Part shown: in pieces, positions 17,701-25,920 of the stretch
Position numbering within the stretch: the first letter of the stretch is position 1
Layout of the letters: each line of letters starts with the position of its first letter
Origin: Oxalobacteraceae bacterium OTU3CAMAD1
Lineage (GTDB): Bacteria > Pseudomonadota > Gammaproteobacteria > Burkholderiales > Burkholderiaceae_D
Reading direction: 5' to 3'
DNA length: 64,000 bases
NCBI GenBank assembly: GCA_024123915.1
Contig: CP099650.1
Coordinates: 4,588,001-4,652,000, forward strand
The notes under the pieces: model-generated
What the model saw: the letters and a program-made list of their open reading frames with translations, nothing else
What the model was told of the DNA's origin: nothing
The model's database searches: none
Program-made: the position numbers and the translations under genes

Positions 17701-18956
17701 TGCACCGCAACGGCATTCAGGGCGTCCGCTCCCGCGCTGGTCTGGGCCGCCCACGTCGCCCCGCCGTCGGCAGTGGCGATGATCGTGCCGCCGCTGCCGA
17801 CAGCCCAGCCGCGCAGACCGTCGGCAGCGAACGCCGGCGACGAGATGCGCCCGAGCGCGTTGCGTGTCTGTGCCTGCCAACCGACACCGCCGTCATTGGA
17901 ATGGACGATACCCGCCGACCCGGCGATCCAGAGACGGGCACCATCGCCTTGTGCGGCCAACGCATAGATCCTGGAATGGCCCGTGACTGCGGTGTGCGTC
18001 CAAGTCCGTCCCCCATCCCGGGTCGCCGACAGCCGGCCGGCCTGGGTCGTGGCCCAACCATGCTTGCCGTCCTCAAGCATTTCAATATCAGAAAAGACCA
18101 GGTCCGGTTGGCGGTCCACGCGCCGCCAATCGCGGCCACCATCGGTGGCCCAGAACAGGTCGCCCGCTTCGTTGACAATCCAGCCGCGCTTGCCGTCGCG
18201 CAGGAAACGCACCTTGACGAAGGGGAATCGGGTATCGATGTCCATGCCAGAGACGCGCCGCCAGGTGGCGCCGCTGTTATCGGTGGTAAGCAACGTGCCT
18301 CGATCGCCGATGACCCACGCCTTTTCGCCGTCGTCGCTCCAGAAAGCCGATTTCAGCGCATCGTCCCGGCCGGGCCGCCATGAGGTGCTCCAAGTCGGCG
18401 AACGCCAATGCTCGCCGCCATCGTCGCTACTGGCAAAAGCGCCATCGAGACCCACGACCACGCCATGGCGGCCGGCCGGATCGAAGGCGATCGAAGTCCA
18501 CCGCTTGCCCTCCAGCGCAGCCGCCGAGACCGTCGTCCAACGCCGGCCTCCGTCCGTGGTCCGCCGCAGCCCGGCCCCACCCACCGCCCAGCCGAGCCGC
18601 CCGTCCGCACTGAAGGCCAGCGCGTCGACCTGCGTCAGCGCGCTGGCGATCGGCGACCAATCGGCGCCGCCGTTGTCGGTGCCGACCAGGTCGCCGGCCG
18701 TGGAGAGGCCCCATCCCCGGCGGCCATCGCGCAGGAACATGATGAAACGCATCGCGCCGGTATCGGGCAACCGCAGAAAAGCATTGCGTTCCAATGGCGT
18801 CCAGAACGATGTTGGCTTGAACCAATTGATGCCGATGGGCGCGGGAAGTTGACGCATTGCGACCCACGTCGTCGCGGCCAGCCAGACCAGGATGAGCAGG
18901 AACCAGGCATTGAGCTTGTGTCTGGGCTTTCGCGCCGGTGATGGGGGTGTCGCCAT
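14793..18956 (-). CDS. Membrane protein fusing a Ycf48/BNR-type propeller to a KAP P-loop NTPase (gene F)
   Basis: 1387 aa from ATG 18956 (GAGG upstream). Order: cytoplasmic tail, TM at about 15-33, then about 13 copies of a G-W-x-V-G...DGGxxW blade motif (residues about 75-650, e.g. GWAVGSGGTIIATADGGATW), as in Ycf48/sialidase-type propellers; TM about 660-678; KAP NTPase with Walker A GDWGTGKSS (about 733) and Walker B MTIVIDDLDRC (about 932); two TM helices inserted in the NTPase (about 806-825 and 860-882), the usual KAP feature; two further TM helices (about 1057-1077 and 1140-1162) around a Pro/Ala linker; long soluble tail. The propeller is predicted periplasmic and the NTPase cytoplasmic. 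KAP NTPases act at membranes and include phage-exclusion proteins. It ends 1 bp from gene E. Confidence 0.9.
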   Translation of the reverse strand: MATPPSPARKPRHKLNAWFLLILVWLAATTWVAMRQLPAPIGINWFKPTSFWTPLERNAFLRLPDTGAMRFIMFLRDGRRGWGLSTAGDLVGTDNGGADWSPIASALTQVDALAFSADGRLGWAVGGAGLRRTTDGGRRWTTVSAAALEGKRWTSIAFDPAGRHGVVVGLDGAFASSDDGGEHWRSPTWSTSWRPGRDDALKSAFWSDDGEKAWVIGDRGTLLTTDNSGATWRRVSGMDIDTRFPFVKVRFLRDGKRGWIVNEAGDLFWATDGGRDWRRVDRQPDLVFSDIEMLEDGKHGWATTQAGRLSATRDGGRTWTHTAVTGHSRIYALAAQGDGARLWIAGSAGIVHSNDGGVGWQAQTRNALGRISSPAFAADGLRGWAVGSGGTIIATADGGATWAAQTSAGADALNAVAVHRDGLRGWAVGDNGSIQQTVDGGQRWTRAPVQERTHLIKIVVAKDGLHGVALGQDGPMLLTSDGGTAWRRSSKGLGETVYDLALWEGQKELLWAATLTQRFRSENLGETWHAVPANEFRSPRGIVIDGGRLDPPIRHDVGAGIVVGYPALPRFSADGARGWWTISNRFGSSTIYLSGDGGRDWWSAGLPEGGGPDSPSTAATFLEDGLRGWAMRNGTLHGTTDGGANWREGWAGYRRLPALWYWVALLPAIVMLRFALRRRRSLAGDKSAAGMFVDDDAIAAFEDDRLEFGPLARGLSRFLRNKKTSPPLTLAITGDWGTGKSSLMRLLCADLKRYGQRPIWFNAWHHQKDEQLFSALLGAIRAEAAPSSLKPAGWIFRLKLLWIRSKQHFLLSFILLVLVSSACAFPFRHSVGELLDLLTRLAALPKLLDGSTTAAASGLGVQQLAPLAQVLALCAALAALYKGMKAFGVDPAVMVKGVSEHISLRQASAQNNFRAAFAQQFEEVADALPYRMTIVIDDLDRCRPENILEVLETVNFLTASGKCFVVFGMATSRVAAALGMAFEKIANELAAETATTLDGRQPLPEEAARRRRRAYAHDYLEKLINLEIMVPTRGEIGADTLFSGRAAGDDGGWRQIVQGFATAWPLCLAAAAICLGILIGAMVRMPAPDVTPAAATPAAVASPSAAPSKTALPSAPAQVSAAQAPPVQAKKFQSGQVNPVEFVYGLPLALLAAMSLILLVHGLLRLREQAIEVRDSDDFKKGLKVWTEVAAQHRNTPRAIKRWGNRLRYFAMLQQGSAPEETIGERWRRESHEKLQRLGMRLGISTPGAAAPPPGTHTIIEETRLIAIGAAHEAYGWDWRGKLERASYLDEDDPLRKAMREHPLVTGQPWWPVSDDEAQAFERLLAGIKLPPAGVDASLSATRAHVDADLPSEVPEDFPSGFASETGPVARSASASAEGSSSSLPFA

Positions 18957-19128
18957 GTGCCTGCCTCGGAGAATGGGAAACCGCAGACTGGCGGCATTGG
19001 AGCGAGGGGGCCGCACGAGCCGGAAAATGTTGTTTTAACGACATTAGCATGGGCCATGACAAAAGACAAGGGTTGCCGGGCGTCGATGCCATGAGGCGCG
19101 CCGGCCTGCATCGCGGCGGCATTTGCGC

Positions 19129-20106
19129 TCACGCCTGCTTGTCGACGGGCGGCGCCGTCGCGGGGGACGCCACCGCGCTTGATCGATGCGCGCGGTGGAT
19201 CGCGTACAACGCCAAACCCGCCACGGTGCAGATGCCCGCCATCAGCATGACGAAGCCTTGCGGCGTGACCAACTCCCACAGGGCGCCGGCGAACCCCGAC
19301 AGCAGGTTGCCGGTGAACGAGCAAAAGAACCACGCGGCGATGGTGGTGGCGGCGAAGCGCTTGGGCGCCAGGCTGGCGAACAGACCGAGCCCGACGGGAA
19401 GGATGTACAGCTCGGCCAGCGTGAAGATGCCGAAAAAGGCGATTAGCCACAGCCAGGTGATGGCGTAGCCGCCGGCGCCGCCGACGACGATCAACGCCGC
19501 CAGCATGGCATAGGCGGCGCCGACGCCGATGGCGCCCTTGCTCATGCGCTCGAGCGCCGGCGTCGCCCTGCCCCTGGCCGCGCGGCGGTTCCAGACGCGC
19601 ACCAATATCGGACTGAGCAGGAAGACGAACATCGGATTGAGCGACTGGAACCAGGTGACGGGGATCGTCAGCCCGAACGCCTGGCGTTCCACCGCCGTGT
19701 CGGCCCAGACGGCGAAGGTGTTGCCGGTCTGTTCGTAGGCGACGCGGAACAGCATGACGGCGAGCGCAACGGCGACCAGCATGCGGATGCTGCCGCCGCC
19801 GTCACCCTCCGCCACCGGCGCGTGCCGGTCGCCCGCCCTGGAGGCCTCCACCGGCAGATGCTTGCCGCCCAAAATGTAGCCGAAGATCGGCGTCAGGTAG
19901 ACGCCGGCGGCGTAGGCGCCGAACACGATCGAGGAGAACGCCTGCGTGTAGTGCAGCTCCTTGGTCATATAATAAATTTGCAGCGCGCGCATGCCGAAGA
20001 ACGAGAACTTTTCCCACATCTCGGTCAGGAACAGAATCGTCAGCCCCTTGGGCTGGCTGAACCAGGCGGCCGGCCGGCGGGCGCTGCGGCGCCGAAGAAC
20101 CTCCAA
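19129..20106 (-). pseudogene. POT/PTR-family proton-dependent transporter with internal in-frame deletion
   Basis: 325 aa in one open frame, but the family is about 460-500 aa. The start matches POT transporters (KGLTILFLTEMWEKFSFFGM, the conserved E..E.FS block). After GVYLTPIFG the text jumps to YILGGKHLPVEAS; the expected DRWLGRR loop, TM helices 3-6 and the signature segment between them are absent. The C-terminal half (AYEQTGNTFAVW, then WFQSLNPMFVFLLSP, WFFCSFTGNLLSG) is intact. About 140 residues seem to be missing without a shift of frame, so a shortened protein may be made, but transport is unlikely. The reading begins with TTG at 20106 inside the end of the GH43 gene. It is the last gene of the TonB-GH43 unit. 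Confidence 0.72.
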
Positions 20107-21497
20107 TGGTCGACGTTGAACAACGGCGCCCGGTACTTGCCCTTAAAAACGAAGAACACGTCGTGCACGCCGGTGGCGCCGCCGACCGGCGTCTCGACGG
20201 TGCGCCAGTTCTGCCAGCCGCCCGTGTTCGGCACCGTCAAGGTGCCCAGCAACGGGCCCTGCACGTTGCCGAGCCGGATCTCGATCTGCCCGCCCCTGCC
20301 GCCGCTGGCCACACTGGCGGCGAAGCGCGCCGGCCCGGCCGCGCCGAAATCGACGCCCGCCACCTTGATGTAGGTGCGGTCGACGATGTCGGCCACGTGC
20401 ATGCCGGCGCCCGGCCCCTTTGCCGTGCGCACGCCGGGAGCCCAGTCGAACGGACGGTCCACGTCATGCTTGATGCGCGAGGTCCAGGCGATGGTCTCGG
20501 CCTCGACCCGGTGGTACGGGTCGAGCCGCCCGAGTTGCTCGACGCCGTCCCGGTCCCACCACGGCAGCGCCGGAATGGTGCCGTCGGCGTTGTAGCTGAA
20601 TTTGGCGACCGTGACCGAGCGCCGCTCGCGGTGGACCGGCGACTGCGCGAAGTTCAACTCATAGTGGAAGCCGAAGACATAGGAATTGCCCTTGTAATCG
20701 ATGATGCCGGGATGGTTGCCCGTGGACGCAGCGTTTGCAGCCATGATCGGCCCCTTGTACTGCCACGGCCCCGTCGGCGAAGCACTCATCGCGTAGCCGA
20801 TGCCCTCCGGGCAGCAGGTCGAGGCGTAGGCCATGTAGTAGTGCTTGCCCCGCTTGTAGAACCATGGCCCCTCCTGGTAGTCGGCCGGCCTGCTGTCGCT
20901 TTTGACGATGGGGCCGGAGTACGACACCATGTCCTCGTTGAGCTTGACGTACCAGAGATGCGGATTGCCCCAGTACAGATAGGCCTGGCCGTCGTCGTCG
21001 ATGGCGACCGTCGGGTCAAAGTAGCCCTCGGCCTTGTCGATCAGCGGCTTGCCCAGCGCGTCCTTGAACGGGCCGGCCGGGTTGTCCGCCACCGCCACGG
21101 CGATGACGTTCTTGGGCCAGCCGGCCACGCTGACCGGGGCGTACAGGTAGAACTTGCCGTTGCGCGCGATCACTTGCGGCGCCCAGGCGTCGTTGTCCTG
21201 CACCGCCCACGGGAACGTGGCCAGCGAGGCGACCGCGCCGTGGTCGGTCCAGTTGACCATGTCGGTGGACGAGTACAACAGCCAGTCGCGCATCTTGAAG
21301 TCGCTGGCGTCGTCCTCGTCGTGGCTGGTGTACAGGTAGACCACGCCGTCATGCACCAGCGGCGCCGGGTCGGCCGTGAACCGGGTCTGGACGATGGGGT
21401 TGGCGGCCGTGGCGGGCGGCGTCGCCATGGCCAGCGCCATGAGCAACGCCGCCCGCCACGCTTGCAGGATCGCGCGCGTAACGAAGGTTCGATCCAT
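20040..21497 (-). CDS. Secreted glycoside hydrolase family 43 enzyme with C-terminal CBM6-like domain
   Basis: 485 aa from ATG 21497, 1 bp after the TonB receptor stop. A signal peptide (about 1-31, ending ATAANP) precedes a five-bladed GH43 domain: RFTADPAPLVHDG (base Asp), GYFDPTVAIDDDG (second Asp), EGPWFYKRGKHYYM (acid Glu). GH43 enzymes remove xylose or arabinose from xylan and arabinan. From about residue 325 (YHRVEAETIAW) a CBM6-like beta sandwich follows, ending VDHWRFF. The last 14 or so codons run past that natural end into the start of the truncated transporter gene, so the original stop may have been lost in the same deletion event that affected the region. Expression is likely shared with the TonB receptor. 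Confidence 0.9.
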   Translation of the reverse strand: MDRTFVTRAILQAWRAALLMALAMATPPATAANPIVQTRFTADPAPLVHDGVVYLYTSHDEDDASDFKMRDWLLYSSTDMVNWTDHGAVASLATFPWAVQDNDAWAPQVIARNGKFYLYAPVSVAGWPKNVIAVAVADNPAGPFKDALGKPLIDKAEGYFDPTVAIDDDGQAYLYWGNPHLWYVKLNEDMVSYSGPIVKSDSRPADYQEGPWFYKRGKHYYMAYASTCCPEGIGYAMSASPTGPWQYKGPIMAANAASTGNHPGIIDYKGNSYVFGFHYELNFAQSPVHRERRSVTVAKFSYNADGTIPALPWWDRDGVEQLGRLDPYHRVEAETIAWTSRIKHDVDRPFDWAPGVRTAKGPGAGMHVADIVDRTYIKVAGVDFGAAGPARFAASVASGGRGGQIEIRLGNVQGPLLGTLTVPNTGGWQNWRTVETPVGGATGVHDVFFVFKGKYRAPLFNVDHWRFFGAAAPAGRPPGSASPRG

Positions 21498-21498
21498 G

Positions 21499-24489
21499 TT
21501 AGAACGCCATCCGCACGCCGGCGCGGTAGGTGCGGCCCACCACGTCATAGATGGCCGGGTTGATGCCGTAGCTCAGGTTGGTCTGCGGCAGCAACACCGG
21601 CGCGCGGTCGGCCAGGTTGTCGATCTTGGCGTAGGCGGTGATTTGCGGCGAGAACTTGTAGGTCGCGCCGAAATCGACGTAGACCGCGCCCGGGATGTGG
21701 TTGTCGTAGATCGTAGGGTGCGCCGCCGTCGGCAGCGGGCAGTTGGTTTGGCACTCGATGTACTCGTTGTTGTACACGCCGGCGCTGATCCAGCGCTGCG
21801 ACAACGTCAGGCCGATCTTGCCATAGTCCCACGACTGCTGCAGCAGCGCCTTCCACTTCGGCGTGCTGCCGAACATGTTGCCGGCGCCCTCGCTCGGTAT
21901 CGTGCCCGGCAGGCCGGGGTCCGACACCGAATGGATCATGCGGCTGGCCAGCCCACGCAGGGTGACCGTGCCAGGCACGCCGTAGTCGCTCAGGTTGGCG
22001 CGGTAGGCGGCCTCGAAGTCGATGCCGCGCGTGTGCAGCGAGGCGAAGTTGAACGCTTGCGCCAAGACGAAATTGGTGCCGGCCGGACCGTTGATCGACA
22101 CGGCCGAGCACACCTGCTGGAAGCCGGCGTAGCACAGGTCGACCTCCTGCTGCGGACCCAGCGAGCTGATCACGTTCTTGACCTTGATGTCGTAGTAGTC
22201 GATCGACAGGTTGAAGTTACGCGCCCAGCTCGGCTGGCTGAGGACCACGCCGAACGAGTTGTTGCGGGCGCTCTCAGGTTTCAGGTCCGGGTTGCCGACG
22301 TTGCGTTGCTGGACCTGGATCGACTGGCCCTGGTTGTTGTTGACCGCTTGGTTGGTGACCGTGGTGGCGGCGAACAGCTCGCTCAGATTGGGCGCACGCA
22401 CATCGGCCGAACTCACCGCGCGCAGGCGCAGGCCGTCGATCGGGGTCTGCCAGGTGGCGCCGAGCTTCCACGCGCGCGCCTTGCCGGCCGTGCTGTACTT
22501 CTCCTCGCGGTCGGCCAGGTTCAGGTTGGCCTCGCCCCAGGTGGCCGATTTCAGGAATGGAATGTTGAACTCGACATACGCTTCCTTGACGTTGAACGAG
22601 CCCTTGCCGTTGTGGTAATTGCCAGCGAACCAGTTGTCGCCGGTGACGGACAAAGTCGGGTCTTGCGGATAGCTGGCGCTGTAAGGCGACTCGTAGGCCA
22701 CGCCCGCGCCGTACGGGTCCCCGTAGACCGAGTATTTCTCGCGCCGCCATTCGGCGCCGAACGCCATCGAGATCGGACCGGCCCAGCCCTCGGCCACCGT
22801 GCCGTTGATGTTAGCGCTAACTACATTTTGACTCGAATCGGTGTGTTGCCTTGGCCCGTTGGACGGCGCGATGTAGTTCCAGGTGGCGGCGTCGATCGAA
22901 TTGTTGCCGAAGATGTTGATCGGCATGCAGCCGGCCGCTCGCGCCGCCGCGCTGCGGCAGACGATCTGTCCGGTGGCGGCGTCGCGCACGCCGTCGATGG
23001 CGAAGTTGTAGCGCGGGTTGAGCGTGATGTCCTGCACGCGCAGCACGGTGGTGTTCTCGCCGTGCTCGGCGTAGGCGTCGTACGACCACTCCTTGCCGAA
23101 TAGCCCGAACTTGCCGTTGGCGCCGACCACGACGCGGCGCTGGGTGCGGGTCGGATGGACATTGATGAACTCGGGGAACTGCGCGTTGGCGGTGCCGACC
23201 GGCATGGTGCCGCCCGGATAGCCCGAGGCGCAACCGGCCGCCACCGAGGCCGGCAGGAAGGCGTTGTCGCACTTGATGGCAAGGTTGCCCTGCTTGGCCG
23301 CGCCCGGGCTCGGCGAGAACACCGACGTCACCTCGGCCCAGTTGCCGGTGACATAGATTTCGTTGTCCGCGTCCAGGTCCCACGACACGCGGGTGTAGGC
23401 CACCTTGCGCTTGAAGTTCATTGCCAGGTTGGTGCCGGCGCCGACGCTGCCCGACAGGTCGCCGCCGACGCAGAAGTTGCCGACGCAGTTGGTGCCGTAC
23501 TGGAACGGATAAGGCGAACCGTCGGCCGCGAACGCCGTGCCGCGCAACGCGCCGCCGGTGATCAGGCCGTATTTGGCGTACTGCTGGTGCTGGGCGTGCA
23601 GGATGCTGGTGTAGCGCGGCAGACCGGCTGCCTGCATGTCCTTGGTCGATTCCTGCAGCGCCGGATTCTTGTACCAGTCGCGCCCGTTCGGGCCGACCTC
23701 GCCGAAGCCGGGCGAATCGATGCCGCCCTGCTTGGTGAATTCGCCGCTGACGGTCACGTGCAGGCGGTCGCCGGCGAAGGCCTTGCCCCAGGCAGCCTGA
23801 ACGGTGCCGTTCTTGTCGTCGCCGTAGGTAGTCATGCCGCCGCCGAGGTGGGCCTTGAAGCCGCTGAATTTCTTGTCGGTGATGAAGTTGACCACGCCGC
23901 CGATGGCGTCCGACCCGTAGGAGGCCGAGGCGCCGCCGGTGACCACGTCGACACGCTTGACCAGCAGTTGCGGGAACTGGCTGACGTCGGTCACGCCGGT
24001 GACGTTGGCGCCGACGACGCGCTGGCCGTCGAGCAGGGTCAGGGTGCGGTTGGTGCCGAGGCCGCGCAGCGACAGCGACGACAACCCCTGCAGGCCGCTC
24101 GAGGTGCTGAAGGTGTTGACCGTGCGGCCGGTGCTGCCCTGCAACGCCGGGAGCTCGGTCAGCGTTTCGAAGATGTTCGGCTTGGCCGCCTTGTCGAGGT
24201 CGGCGCTGGTCAGGCTCGTTGTCGGGGTTGGCTGGTTGAATCCGCGCGCGGCGATGCGCGAGCCGGAAACGACTACCGTGTTTTCCGGGGTGGCGGCGAC
24301 GGGTTCGGGCGCGGCGGGCGTGGCCGGCGTGGCGGCGGCATCGGCCGGCTTGGCCTCGCCGGCGGTGGTAGCGCTAACAGGAGCTTGCGGCTCATTCGGC
24401 GTCTGCTGGGCATGGCCTGGCATGGCGAACATCGCACAGGCCCCTGCGACGGCGAGGTTCATCAAGCTGCGTTGACATGGTGATTTCAT
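21499..24489 (-). CDS. TonB-dependent outer-membrane receptor of the GH43 locus
   Basis: 996 aa with a signal peptide (about 1-27, ending GHAQ), an Ala/Pro-rich spacer (30-68), a plug domain (NTVVVSGSRIA, then TELPALQGSTGRTVN, LRGLGTNRTLTLLDGQRV, and VDVVTGGASASYGSDAIGGV), a 22-strand barrel with the NPDLKPE motif near its middle, and a terminal Phe (AGVRMAF). Length and order fit the large sugar-type receptors common in Massilia, Caulobacter and Xanthomonas. No TonB box could be picked with certainty. With GH43 and esterase neighbours, import of xylo- or arabino-oligosaccharides is the likely role (inference). LacI-type operator matches lie upstream at 24739 and, unusually, inside the gene. 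Confidence 0.93.
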   Translation of the reverse strand: MKSPCQRSLMNLAVAGACAMFAMPGHAQQTPNEPQAPVSATTAGEAKPADAAATPATPAAPEPVAATPENTVVVSGSRIAARGFNQPTPTTSLTSADLDKAAKPNIFETLTELPALQGSTGRTVNTFSTSSGLQGLSSLSLRGLGTNRTLTLLDGQRVVGANVTGVTDVSQFPQLLVKRVDVVTGGASASYGSDAIGGVVNFITDKKFSGFKAHLGGGMTTYGDDKNGTVQAAWGKAFAGDRLHVTVSGEFTKQGGIDSPGFGEVGPNGRDWYKNPALQESTKDMQAAGLPRYTSILHAQHQQYAKYGLITGGALRGTAFAADGSPYPFQYGTNCVGNFCVGGDLSGSVGAGTNLAMNFKRKVAYTRVSWDLDADNEIYVTGNWAEVTSVFSPSPGAAKQGNLAIKCDNAFLPASVAAGCASGYPGGTMPVGTANAQFPEFINVHPTRTQRRVVVGANGKFGLFGKEWSYDAYAEHGENTTVLRVQDITLNPRYNFAIDGVRDAATGQIVCRSAAARAAGCMPINIFGNNSIDAATWNYIAPSNGPRQHTDSSQNVVSANINGTVAEGWAGPISMAFGAEWRREKYSVYGDPYGAGVAYESPYSASYPQDPTLSVTGDNWFAGNYHNGKGSFNVKEAYVEFNIPFLKSATWGEANLNLADREEKYSTAGKARAWKLGATWQTPIDGLRLRAVSSADVRAPNLSELFAATTVTNQAVNNNQGQSIQVQQRNVGNPDLKPESARNNSFGVVLSQPSWARNFNLSIDYYDIKVKNVISSLGPQQEVDLCYAGFQQVCSAVSINGPAGTNFVLAQAFNFASLHTRGIDFEAAYRANLSDYGVPGTVTLRGLASRMIHSVSDPGLPGTIPSEGAGNMFGSTPKWKALLQQSWDYGKIGLTLSQRWISAGVYNNEYIECQTNCPLPTAAHPTIYDNHIPGAVYVDFGATYKFSPQITAYAKIDNLADRAPVLLPQTNLSYGINPAIYDVVGRTYRAGVRMAF

Positions 24490-24814
24490 TTGGTCTCCAT
24501 CTATTTTTTTTAGTGTGGTCGTGGTGTGGGCGATCGGCTTGGCCGCCCTGCTTCCAAACTGCTGGTGTCGTCGTTGGTCACCTCCGTGGCATGTGTCGTT
24601 TAGTAAAACACTTGAAATAACTGACTAACAAATTGAATGTAGCGATCTGATTATCGAATAACCAATAACTTTTTATTCGTTATCGATGTCCAAAACGATA
24701 TCACCCCGCATCACTCCCATAGAACGTTATCGATAAAATGATAAGCGCTAACATCGCGCGGCATGTGGCGCACGGCGAGGCCGACTGTGGTCAGGCGGCC
24801 ACGCAGAGGCGTTT
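24490..24814. promoter_or_regulatory. Promoter region of the TonB receptor operon
   Basis: This 325-bp stretch between the receptor start and the esterase stop has no gene. It is AT-rich from about 24595 to 24740. It holds the operator-like sequence described at 24739. The receptor has AGACC and no strong GGAG directly before its start on the minus strand. Confidence 0.55.
24739..24753 (+). promoter_or_regulatory. LacI-family-like operator upstream of the TonB receptor operon
   Basis: TGATAAGCGCTAACA, with the central AGCGCT typical of LacI-family operators. The reverse complement of 25848-25862, in the other promoter region of the locus, matches it at 14 of 15 bases. It lies about 250 bp upstream of the receptor start. 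No LacI-type regulator is in the window, so the binding protein is unknown. Confidence 0.55.
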
Positions 24815-25750
24815 TTAACGCGGTTTGAGGTAACCATGCATGCCCAGCCAACGCGCGAACCCGTCGAACCATCCGGTGCTGGTCGTGGTCTTCTGGTACA
24901 TCCCGAATCCATGGCCGCCCTGCTCGTAGAGGTGGAACTCCACGGGGCGCTTGGCGCCGCGCCAGCTGTCGATCAGGCCGAAGCCGGCGTTGGCGAAGAA
25001 CGGATCGTCCGCCGCAAGCGCGACGAACAGCGGCGGCGCGTCGGACGGCACGGCCGCCGCCATCGCTGATACCGGTCCGTAGATATTGGCGATGAATGCC
25101 GGCTTGGCGTCCTGCCCGTGCAACGCGGTCGCCATGGTCAGCATGGCACCTGCGGAGAAGCCGAGCATGCCGACGCGGTCGGGGTCCACATGCCATGCCT
25201 TGGCGCGCGCGCGCACCAGCGCGAACGCGGCGCGGGCGTCGGCGATCTGCGGCGCATGGGCGGTTGCGGGATCTTGCGGGGCGGGCGGACGCTTGGCTGT
25301 GGCCGAAAACATCTCCGCCATCGAGCGCTCGAAGCCGGCCATGTCCGCCGGCGTCTGGTTCAGGCGGTACTTCAGCACGAACGCCGCCACGCCTTTGTCC
25401 GCCAGCGCCCTGGCGACCGCCCAGCCCTCGTTATCCATCGACAGCGTGCGGAAACCGCCGCCCGGCGCGACGATGACGGCGGCGCCGGTCGCCTTCGCCG
25501 CAGGCGGCAGGACCGGCGTCAGCGTGGCGACCGTGACGTTGCGCGCGAACACGCTGCCGTACTGACGATGCCAGCTTTCCGGCGCCGCCGCGCCGGGAAG
25601 GACGCCCGTGTCCAGCGTGATCGCGTCGGGCTGGGCGGGGGCCGGGATGGGCGTCATGTCGCCCTCGCCCGCCAGCACGTTGGCGGCCACCGAGCTGGCC
25701 AGTATCGCCGTCCACACTACTCGGGTTTTCAATTGTTTTACCAAGGTCAT
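24815..25750 (-). CDS. Secreted alpha/beta-hydrolase, acetyl (xylan) esterase-like
   Basis: 311 aa from ATG 25750, with GGAG upstream on the minus strand. A signal peptide covers about residues 1-28 (VVWTAILASSVAANVLAG). The hydrolase core shows the oxyanion loop VIVAPGGGFRTLS, the nucleophile elbow GMLGFSAGAM (Ser of GFSAG), an Asp candidate in LAADDPFF and the catalytic His in EQGGHGFGM. This pattern matches BD-FAE/Axe-type esterases that strip acetyl groups from xylan. It is divergent from the second GH43 gene and shares its promoter region, including the operator-like site at 25848, so it is probably co-regulated with the sugar locus. Confidence 0.88.
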   Translation of the reverse strand: MTLVKQLKTRVVWTAILASSVAANVLAGEGDMTPIPAPAQPDAITLDTGVLPGAAAPESWHRQYGSVFARNVTVATLTPVLPPAAKATGAAVIVAPGGGFRTLSMDNEGWAVARALADKGVAAFVLKYRLNQTPADMAGFERSMAEMFSATAKRPPAPQDPATAHAPQIADARAAFALVRARAKAWHVDPDRVGMLGFSAGAMLTMATALHGQDAKPAFIANIYGPVSAMAAAVPSDAPPLFVALAADDPFFANAGFGLIDSWRGAKRPVEFHLYEQGGHGFGMYQKTTTSTGWFDGFARWLGMHGYLKPR

Positions 25751-25847
25751 TTGCCGTCTCCATATGGGTTCCGGACAGCGCGATCCGCGATCCGGAAATA
25801 TTGTTGGACATCCTATGCCACCACAAGTTACCATAAATGCACGCCAA

Positions 25848-25862
25848 TGTTAGCGCATATCA
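25848..25862 (-). promoter_or_regulatory. LacI-family-like operator between the esterase and second GH43 gene
   Basis: On the minus strand it reads TGATATGCGCTAACA, one base different from the site at 24739. It lies about 58 bp upstream of the GH43 start and 98 bp upstream of the divergent esterase start, a position where one repressor could control both. Confidence 0.55.
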
Positions 25863-25920
25863 TTTGATGTTAGGGAATGATTACGGTAGCTGTGCGAAAA
25901 CAAAAATAGTGGAGACAACG

